From Calditrichota bacterium (lineage in GTDB: Bacteria; Calditrichota; Calditrichia; RBG-13-44-9; J042): DNA of 64,000 bases. Positions 1 to 6,201 of the stretch are shown here, one piece after another. Location: positions 4,514 to 68,513 of the forward strand of contig JAADJD010000024.1 in assembly GCA_013150955.1 (NCBI GenBank), written 5' to 3'. Position 1 is the first letter of the stretch. Each line of letters starts with the position of its first letter. The position numbers and the translations under genes are program-made. The notes below the pieces were generated by a model, which had not been told where the DNA came from, searched no databases, and saw only the letters and a list, made by a program, of their open reading frames with translations.

Positions 1-1
1 A

Positions 2-589
2 TTTGGCTTCACCATCGGGGTGTTTCAGCACGTTCTGGAGGGGTACAAAATTGCCGAAGCCATCCAGGCCCACGGCGCCGGTGCTTCCACGTTTAGTGAT
101 TGGTGGGCCTACAAATTTGAAGTGTACGATGCCATTCCCTACAATGGCGCGTTAATGCACGATGTGGGCGTGGTTGTCTCGTACAATTCCGACAGCAACG
201 AGCTGGCCCGCCGGTTAAATACCGAAGCGGCCAAAGCTGTAAAGTACGGCGGATTGTCCCCTGAAGAGGCTTTAAAACTGGTAACCATCAATCCGGCGCG
301 TCAGCTGAAAGTGGATCATCGGGTCGGATCTCTGGAGCCCGGAAAAGATGCAGATTTTGTCATCTGGAGCGGCAATCCGCTGTCCACCTACACCATCTGT
401 GAGCAGACCTGGATTGAGGGACGCAAATATTTTGACCGGGAAGAAGATTTGCAGATGCGCAAGATGGTGGAAAAAGAACGGGCCCGATTGATTCAAAAAT
501 ACCTGGCCGTGCAAAAGGAAAAGAAGAAAAAGGGAATGCCCGATAAACCCAACCCGTCGGGTCGACCGGGATATCGGCCGCACGAATAA
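2..589 (+). CDS. Amidohydrolase family protein, C-terminal part (5' end outside window)
   Basis: The reading frame is already open at the window edge, so this is the C-terminal part of a larger gene; the GTG at position 20 is internal and not a credible start. What is visible is the last part of a metal-dependent amidohydrolase (imidazolonepropionase-like branch): an S-Y-N-S-D-S segment where the family places its metal-binding aspartate, then the G-G-L-S-P-E-E-A-L helix, the segment with TINPARQL, and the closing GSLEPGKDADFVIWSGNP strand that returns to the small beta-sandwich domain. The tail is rich in Lys and Glu and ends in a Pro/Gly/Arg-rich stretch. It sits 42 bp upstream of a second amidohydrolase-like gene on the same strand, so the two are probably co-transcribed. 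Substrate cannot be told from the sequence. Confidence 0.88.
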   Translation, partial: FGFTIGVFQHVLEGYKIAEAIQAHGAGASTFSDWWAYKFEVYDAIPYNGALMHDVGVVVSYNSDSNELARRLNTEAAKAVKYGGLSPEEALKLVTINPARQLKVDHRVGSLEPGKDADFVIWSGNPLSTYTICEQTWIEGRKYFDREEDLQMRKMVEKERARLIQKYLAVQKEKKKKGMPDKPNPSGRPGYRPHE

Positions 590-631
590 ACGGAACGATT
601 CATTGCGTCGAAAAAAATGAAGGAGATCGCC

Positions 632-1987
632 ATGCGTTTAACCCATACATTCTTAGCCGTTCTTTTCACCTGGGTGGGATTCGTTTCGGCAATTGTCGCC
701 TCGGATCAGATTCCCGCACCGCCACAAACCCGGCCCATTGCGCTGATCGGGGGAACCATTCACACGTTAAGTGGTGCCACCATTGAAGATGGTATCCTGT
801 TGTTTGAAAACGGAAAAATCACCGCCATTGGCCAGAACGTGACCCTGCCCGATAACACCCGCAAAATCGATATTCGCGGAAAACACGTCTACCCCGCGCT
901 GATTTCAGCCAATACGGTCATCGGACTCACGGAGATTAATGCGGTGCGTGCGACCCGGGATTTTGCTGAGGTGGGACAGATTAATCCCAACGTCCGCGCA
1001 GAGGTGGCCATTAATCCGGATAGTGAAATTATCCCTGTCACCCGGGCCAATGGCATTGCGCTGGCACTATCGGTACCCATTGGAGGATTAATTGCGGGGA
1101 CCTCGGCGCTTATCATGCTGGACGGCTGGACCTGGGAGGAAATGACCCTGAAAGCGCCGGTGGGATTGCACATTCGCTGGCCGCGCATGCAAATTGTGGA
1201 AAGCCGCTATTACATCCGCCGGCGCTCTCCCGAAGAACAAAAGAAAGAAATCGAAAAGAGCCTGAAGCGGATTCGACAGGCCTTTGCTGATGCCCGGGCA
1301 TACTGGAAAGCCAAACAGGCGGAAGCCCGGAAAGGCATTCCCTATCACGCCACTGACGCTCGCTGGGAAGCGATGATCCCGGTTTTAAAAGGGGACGTAC
1401 CGGTGTTTGTTCATGCAGATGACATTCTACAGATTCAATCCGCCATCGAATGGGCAACCATGGAAAAGGTCCGCCTGGTGATTGTGGGCGGATACGATAG
1501 CTGGCGGGTTGCGGATGTTTTGCGGGAGAAGGATATTCCGGTTATCATTGGTGGGGTTCATCGCCTGCCCTTTCGCCGCTGGGAACCCTACGACACCCCG
1601 TTTACCCTGGCCAAAAAGCTTTACGATGCGGGTGTGAAGTTTTGCATTGCGACCGGTGGAGGGCCTTTTGGTGCCGCCCACGAACGCAATTTGCCCTACC
1701 ACGCCGCAACGGCCGCCGCTTACGGTTTACCCCGGGAAGAAGCCCTGAAAGCGGTAACGCTTTATCCGGCGGAAATTCTGGGTGTGGCTGATCGCGTGGG
1801 TAGCCTGGAAGTGGGAAAAGACGCCACATTGATTGTGACCAACGGCGATCCCCTGGAAATCACCACCCGGATCGAAATGGAATTCATCCAGGGACGGGAA
1901 ATCGATTTGAGCAGCCGGCACACTCAACTGTATACCAAATATAAGCAGAAGTATATCCAGAAAGGCCTTTTGCCGGCAGAGGAATAA
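632..1987 (+). CDS. Secreted amidohydrolase-like protein lacking the usual metal motif
   Basis: About 451 residues. I chose the ATG at 632 because AAGGAG lies six bases upstream; an in-frame ATG at 617 has no such site. Residues 1-23 form a signal peptide, so the protein should be exported. The fold is that of the amidohydrolase family: the N-terminal sandwich (IALIGGTIHTLSG, ILLFENGKITAIG), a long barrel section, and a closing GSLEVGKDATLIVTNGDP strand. The strand that normally carries H-x-H (V-x-P-G-x-I-D-x-H-x-H) reads HVYPALISANTVIGL, with no histidine pair near residues 93-95, and the later Asp position reads ATGGGPFGA. Hydrolase activity is therefore doubtful. Because the gene follows directly after an apparently intact paralogue, a structural or regulatory partner role is possible (inference). 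Confidence 0.85.
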   Translation: MRLTHTFLAVLFTWVGFVSAIVASDQIPAPPQTRPIALIGGTIHTLSGATIEDGILLFENGKITAIGQNVTLPDNTRKIDIRGKHVYPALISANTVIGLTEINAVRATRDFAEVGQINPNVRAEVAINPDSEIIPVTRANGIALALSVPIGGLIAGTSALIMLDGWTWEEMTLKAPVGLHIRWPRMQIVESRYYIRRRSPEEQKKEIEKSLKRIRQAFADARAYWKAKQAEARKGIPYHATDARWEAMIPVLKGDVPVFVHADDILQIQSAIEWATMEKVRLVIVGGYDSWRVADVLREKDIPVIIGGVHRLPFRRWEPYDTPFTLAKKLYDAGVKFCIATGGGPFGAAHERNLPYHAATAAAYGLPREEALKAVTLYPAEILGVADRVGSLEVGKDATLIVTNGDPLEITTRIEMEFIQGREIDLSSRHTQLYTKYKQKYIQKGLLPAEE

Positions 1988-1996
1988 GGAGGGCCT

Positions 1997-2041
1997 ATGG
2001 GTTCAGGCAAAACCCGCACCACTTCAGGTGAAAATCGGTGA
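1997..2041 (+). CDS. Possible 14-residue micro-ORF after the amidohydrolase
   Basis: ATG at 1997 is preceded by AAGGAGGG, which overlaps the stop codon of the upstream gene; the frame closes after 14 codons (peptide begins MGSGKTRTTSG). A stable hairpin follows at 2051-2077. It could be the start of a decayed third gene of the operon rather than a functional peptide. I recognise no family. Confidence 0.2.
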   Translation: MGSGKTRTTSGENR

Positions 2042-2050
2042 AGAGGAAGG

Positions 2051-2077
2051 TTCAGGGGGAATCACATTCCCTCTGAA
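2051..2077 (+). other. Hairpin downstream of the amidohydrolase pair
   Basis: TTCAGGGGGAAT and ATTCCCTCTGAA pair over 12 positions (one G-U) around a 3-nt loop. No T-run follows, so it looks like an mRNA 3' end stabiliser rather than a canonical intrinsic terminator. Apart from the micro-ORF, this hairpin and the repeat starting at 2224, the 1988-2668 gap shows nothing gene-like. Confidence 0.4.
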
Positions 2078-2223
2078 AAACCAGGGAACCCAGGAGCACC
2101 GTGTCCTTCTCCATTCAGTCAGAAGTTCCAACAACTGCGGTTAACGATGGACATGCCCGGTACCATGGGACATCGCCAGGGGCCGGGCATGGATCGGATT
2201 GCTACCCGGATGTTGCCTCATAC

Positions 2224-2416
2224 CGCGAATTAACACCAATAAAAATAATAGAACACACTTGCTTCTATCCGGATGAAAATGTTTTTTCCTGGATATATTC
2301 GCTATTTTGCTGATTTTATTCGAATTCATTCGCGTGATTCGTGGTTTAACGCATTATCTGGGATTGTTTTTGTTCGTGTTCATCCGGGTCATTCGTGGCT
2401 CATGCATCATCTGGGT
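2224..2416 (+). repeat. Family A intergenic repeat, diverged copy
   Basis: Forward copy lacking the left terminus: begins in the ACACCAATAAAAATAAT section, continues through the GGATGAAAATG core and the TTCATTCGCGTGATTCGTGG right arm, then shows a second diverged right arm up to ATCTGGGT. The short open frames across it (2101-2313 and 2273-2542) are repeat sequence read as codons. Confidence 0.8.
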
Positions 2417-2668
2417 GACCCATCAGCGGTGGCAATTTATCTACCCGTTGATTTTCCCGACAGATTGCTGAGAATCCCATCACCTGAAAATTTTACGAAA
2501 ACAACGGGGATTTCCGTAATCCCTGATTTTTCAATGAGATAAGTGGAAAGTCATTTGAAAATATCCACCGGCACTGTTTTTGCACCATTTCTGTCCGACA
2601 ATTAAAAAATCAGGGATGATTCATCATCCCCTGTGACGATAAGGAAGTCGGTAAAAAAGGGGAACAGG

Positions 2669-2887
2669 ATGATTGATAGTGCTCTAAACGTTTCCAGCTC
2701 GGTATCCGAAGATCCGCAAGAAAAGCTCACGCAACTCCTCACATTCCTGCGCAGTCGATTAAACGTTATTTCCACTTCCCTCTACCTGTTAGAAACGTCG
2801 CTCGATCCGGCCGACAATGCGGCCAAAAAATACCTGATAAAAATTAATCAGGAAATTGATAGTATCCGAAAATACATTAATGAATAA
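2669..2887 (+). CDS. Small HisKA-like helical hairpin protein without the phospho-histidine
   Basis: 72 residues from the ATG at 2669, preceded by AAGGGG; a GTG 36 bp further upstream lacks a site. The sequence around FLRSRLNVISTSLYLLE lines up with the first helix of histidine-kinase dimerisation domains (HELRNPLNVI type), followed by a second helix KYLIKINQEIDSIRKYI. At the place of the phospho-acceptor His-Glu pair it has Thr-Phe, so it cannot be an ordinary phosphorelay donor. It is encoded 11 bp upstream of a receiver-kinase gene and is very likely translated with it. My inference is a docking or antagonist partner for that kinase. The HisKA resemblance is by eye and rests on a short stretch; an unrelated helical hairpin remains possible. 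Confidence 0.6.
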   Translation: MIDSALNVSSSVSEDPQEKLTQLLTFLRSRLNVISTSLYLLETSLDPADNAAKKYLIKINQEIDSIRKYINE

Positions 2888-2898
2888 AGGTGACCATC

Positions 2899-4095
2899 AT
2901 GGATAAATTCAAACCCCAAATACTGATCGTTGAAGATGACGAACTGATTCGCAACATCTTTCAACAATCGCTGGAGAACTGGGGTTATCCCGTGGACACG
3001 GCAGAGAATGGACAGGATGCGCTGGACAAGATTCGCCGAAAAAATTACCACATCGTGATTACCGATTTGAATATGCCAATCATGGACGGCATGACCCTGC
3101 TCAATCGCATCAAATCCGAATGGCCTTATATCGAAACGATCGTGGTCACCGGGTTCGCCACCATCGAGTCGGCCATCGATGCCCTGAAAATGGGCGCATT
3201 CGACTTCATCCTCAAGCCGGTTAATTTCGATCAGGTTAAAATCACCGTTAAAAAATGCCATCACAAGATCCAGGCCGAAGCCGAGAACACCCACCTGAAG
3301 AAGATCAACGCCCGCTTAAAAGAATTGAACGAGATGAAGGACAAGTTCCTCTCCATTACCAATCACGAAATCCGCACCCCGCTAACCATCATAAAAGGAT
3401 ATATTGAGATTCTGGACGGTCTGATCAATTCGTCGGAGCCGGAAATCCGGGAAATCTTCCAGATCCTCAAAAGCACCATCCAGGAACTGACCCAGACGGT
3501 GGAACGCATGCACACCCTGACCCGCGCCAATCGGGGTGACTGGATTGCAGAGCCCCATAATGTGGATGTGGTGCAGGTGGCTCAAAAAGTGTATGACGAA
3601 ATGCACCGTCTTTTTGAACATCGGAGCATACAGCTGGAGATCAGCCTGCCCCATCATCCGCTGTACATACTGGGATCATTTCATGCCCTGCAAATCATTT
3701 TGCGAGAACTGCTTCAAAATGCACTCAAATTCACTCAGGACGGCGGCAAGGTCAATCTGAAAATTTACGAAACGCATAAGCAGGTGGCCATTTGTGTGCA
3801 GGACAACGGCATTGGCATTCCGTACGAAAAACAGGACGCCATTTTCTCCCTTTTCTACGAAGTGCAGGACGTGGTTTACCACAAGAGTTCCAAGAACGAA
3901 TTCATGGGCGGCGGCATGGGTATTGGACTTTCCCTGGTTAAAGAATTCGTCACCAATATGAAAGGTAAAATTGTGGTCGATAGCGATCCGGGCATCGGAT
4001 CGACCTTCGTTGTGTATCTCCCCAAAGTACGGCAGGAAACATCCCACAAGGAGGTGAAACCGGATGAGCCATCCCAGGTCACCTTCTCCAGCTAA
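2899..4095 (+). CDS. Soluble receiver-histidine kinase
   Basis: 398 residues from the ATG at 2899 (AAAGGTGA upstream), preferred over the GTG at 2890. Order of domains: receiver, about residues 5-120, with the acidic pair at 13-14, phospho-acceptor Asp56 (VITDLNMPIMDG) and the conserved Lys in ILKPVNF; HisKA with His156 in TNHEIRTPLT; HATPase_c with QNALKFTQDG, DNGIGIP and GGGMGIGLSL boxes. There are no membrane segments, so the kinase acts in the cytoplasm and its input is phosphorylation of its own receiver by another kinase. It therefore looks like an intermediate in a phosphorelay. It lies between the HisKA-like small gene (11-bp gap) and a zinc-ribbon gene that overlaps its 3' end by 32 bp, which argues for one transcript and coupled translation. 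Confidence 0.92.
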   Translation: MDKFKPQILIVEDDELIRNIFQQSLENWGYPVDTAENGQDALDKIRRKNYHIVITDLNMPIMDGMTLLNRIKSEWPYIETIVVTGFATIESAIDALKMGAFDFILKPVNFDQVKITVKKCHHKIQAEAENTHLKKINARLKELNEMKDKFLSITNHEIRTPLTIIKGYIEILDGLINSSEPEIREIFQILKSTIQELTQTVERMHTLTRANRGDWIAEPHNVDVVQVAQKVYDEMHRLFEHRSIQLEISLPHHPLYILGSFHALQIILRELLQNALKFTQDGGKVNLKIYETHKQVAICVQDNGIGIPYEKQDAIFSLFYEVQDVVYHKSSKNEFMGGGMGIGLSLVKEFVTNMKGKIVVDSDPGIGSTFVVYLPKVRQETSHKEVKPDEPSQVTFSS

Positions 4096-4357
4096 CACGC
4101 GCCAATCCTTTCTGGGAAAATATGCCTGTCCCCTGTGCAACCACCACCTGACCGTTCCCATGAAAGGCAACAAGCAGCAGCTATTGCTGGCCATTCGTCT
4201 TCCTGAAAATCAGTACATCAGTCCTCCCAGTCCCCGTTGCCCTCACTGCCATCGCAAGATGATGCTCCAGTCCATTGTGGATCAAAACGGGCAGGTGCTG
4301 ATCGATGTGTACCAGTGGATGGGACGCGAAATTTCCCGCATGAAGCGCTTCATCTAA
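4064..4357 (+). CDS. Small double-CXXC zinc-ribbon protein
   Basis: 97 residues. The ATG at 4064 lies inside the end of the kinase gene and has a strong AAGGAGGTGA site, so the overlap is real and the pair is probably translationally coupled. Two cysteine pairs, C22-x2-C25 (YACPLCNHH) and C59-x2-C62 (RCPHCHRK), separated by a basic hydrophobic segment, should form one zinc ribbon. The C-terminus VYQWMGREISRMKRFI is an amphipathic basic helix. I recognise no named family. Its constant partner here is the receiver-kinase, so it may be that kinase's output or adaptor (inference). The 4358-4577 gap downstream contains no gene or clear terminator. Confidence 0.72.
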   Translation: MSHPRSPSPANTRQSFLGKYACPLCNHHLTVPMKGNKQQLLLAIRLPENQYISPPSPRCPHCHRKMMLQSIVDQNGQVLIDVYQWMGREISRMKRFI

Positions 4358-4577
4358 AACCTACCTGCAGTAGACGTCTCCCAATCCCATTCAAAAACGT
4401 TCATCATTCCGAAAGCAAGAGCGTTCGTTTTTCGGCTAACCATTGGCCAAACAAAATACCCTGCCCTTCATCCGTTCTGCTCCCTCAGCAAAACGAGTCC
4501 GCGAAATCCGGTCGTGCTTTTATTTGATTTTCCCGTGCATTAATTTAGAGACAGATGACGAACAACAGGAGGCCATC

Positions 4578-6005
4578 ATGAAGAAGAAAACATTCAAGCC
4601 ATTTATTCATAACGAATTTGTGGAGACATCCAAAACATTCACCGTCACCAATCCATACGATGGATCAGAGGTTGGGACGGTTTATCGTGCAGAAGAGCCC
4701 CACCTGGAACGCGCCGTACGCAGTGCTCAGGCCGGATTTCAGGAAATGCGCAAGCTTTCCAGTTACGATCGCTACCATGCGCTGCTAAAGATTCGGGATG
4801 GGATACAAAAGCGGGAAAAGGAGCTGGTGGAAACGATCGTCCGGGAGGGTGGCAAACCCATCCGATTTGCCCGCAATGAGGTATCCCGCGCACAGTTAAC
4901 CTTTACCTGGGCTGCCGAAGAGGCCCGACGGTTAACCGGGGAGTTCCTTCCACTGGATGTTGCTCCCCAAACACGCGGTTACATGGGAATTGCCCGGCGG
5001 GTGCCCCTCGGCGTCATTCTGGGAATTTCTCCGTTTAACTTTCCCCTGAATCTGGTGGCGCACAAAATTGCCCCTTCCATCGCCTCCGGGAACGCAATCA
5101 TTCTAAAACCCGCCTCCCCCACGCCGATTACCGCACTTTTGCTGGCGGAAATCATCCAGGAAGCCGATCTTCCTCCCGGTGCCGTCAACGTCATTCCCTG
5201 CTCCGGCAAAGATGCGGAAACACTGGTGACCGATGGGCGCATCCAGAAGCTCACCTTTACCGGAAGTGCCGAGGTGGGCTGGTACCTGAAAAGCAAAGCC
5301 GGTAAAAAGCACGTCACCCTGGAGCTGGGCGGTAATGCGGGGGTGATCGTAGAGCCCGACGCCGATCTGGAATTTGCCGTTCCGCGACTGGCCCTGGGCG
5401 CCTTTGCCCATGCGGGTCAGGTGTGCATCTCCGTGCAGCGGATTTACGTTCAGGAACATATCTTCGAGCCTTTCGTCTCCGCCTTTCTGGAAACCGTCCA
5501 GCGCTCCATGAAAATGGGCGATCCGTTCGATGAGGAAACGGTCGTCGGCCCTATGATTGATCAGGAAGCGGCACAACGGGCAGAACGCTGGATCCAGGAA
5601 GCCTGTGAACAGGGTGCACAAATTTTGACCGGCGGAAAACGAAACGGCTCCCTGCTGGAACCCACGGTCATCACCCACACCAAACCGGACATGAAGGTGG
5701 TCTACGAGGAAGTGTTTGCTCCCATCGTGGTCATCGAACCGTACCGGGAATTTCCGGAAGCAATTAAATGGGTGAACCATTCCCATTACGGCCTTCAGGC
5801 GGGCGTGTTCACGCGGGATATCCACAAAATTAAATATGCCTTTGATGAGCTACAGGTGGGCGGGGTGATCATTAACGATTATCCCACGTTTCGGATTGAT
5901 CCCATGCCCTACGGTGGCAGCAAGGATTCTGGCTTTGGACGCGAAGGCATCCGTTACGCCATTGAGGAAATGACCGAAATTCGATTGTTGGCCATGAAAT
6001 TTTAA
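4578..6005 (+). CDS. NAD(P)-dependent aldehyde dehydrogenase
   Basis: 475 residues from the ATG at 4578 with AGGAGG immediately upstream; the frame is open for 135 bp further upstream but without a site. It oxidises an aldehyde to the carboxylate with NAD(P)+. Family landmarks are all present: Asn154 in SPFNFPLN, Lys177 in IILKPAS, the cofactor-loop FTGSAEVG, Glu249 in LELGG, catalytic Cys283 in HAGQVCISVQR, and EVFAPIVVIEPY later. Length and the MGDPFDEETVVGPMID stretch fit the lactaldehyde/glyceraldehyde-type clade, but the substrate cannot be fixed by eye. It stands alone between the zinc-ribbon gene and a family A repeat. Its TAA stop coincides with the first bases of that repeat. Confidence 0.92.
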   Translation: MKKKTFKPFIHNEFVETSKTFTVTNPYDGSEVGTVYRAEEPHLERAVRSAQAGFQEMRKLSSYDRYHALLKIRDGIQKREKELVETIVREGGKPIRFARNEVSRAQLTFTWAAEEARRLTGEFLPLDVAPQTRGYMGIARRVPLGVILGISPFNFPLNLVAHKIAPSIASGNAIILKPASPTPITALLLAEIIQEADLPPGAVNVIPCSGKDAETLVTDGRIQKLTFTGSAEVGWYLKSKAGKKHVTLELGGNAGVIVEPDADLEFAVPRLALGAFAHAGQVCISVQRIYVQEHIFEPFVSAFLETVQRSMKMGDPFDEETVVGPMIDQEAAQRAERWIQEACEQGAQILTGGKRNGSLLEPTVITHTKPDMKVVYEEVFAPIVVIEPYREFPEAIKWVNHSHYGLQAGVFTRDIHKIKYAFDELQVGGVIINDYPTFRIDPMPYGGSKDSGFGREGIRYAIEEMTEIRLLAMKF

Positions 6006-6194
6006 CCCAGATGATGCAATAGCCTACGAATTACACGAATTAACACAAATAAAGCCAATAAATTACATTGGATTGTGTCTGTATGAAAATGTGTTCCAGG
6101 GTTTAAAAATGTGTTCCAGGGTTTATTCGCGATTTTGTAGAGATTTTTTGGTTTCATTCGCGTGATTGACGGTTTAATGCATTATTTGGATTAA
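6003..6194 (+). repeat. Family A repeat, full-length, with internal 20-bp duplication
   Basis: Forward copy running from TAACCCAGATGATGC, where the TAA is also the aldehyde dehydrogenase stop, to the right arm TGCATTATTTGGAT. The core AAAATGTGTTCCAGGGTTTA occurs twice in direct tandem (6086-6105 and 6106-6125), seen in no other copy here. The copy fills the whole gap between two convergent genes. Confidence 0.88.
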
Positions 6195-6201
6195 AAACAG
6201 A

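Noticed and set aside
2101-2542. Open frames of 70 and 89 codons (2101-2313 and 2273-2542, plus)
   Set aside because: They run through a family A repeat and have no ribosome site; codons are repeat sequence.
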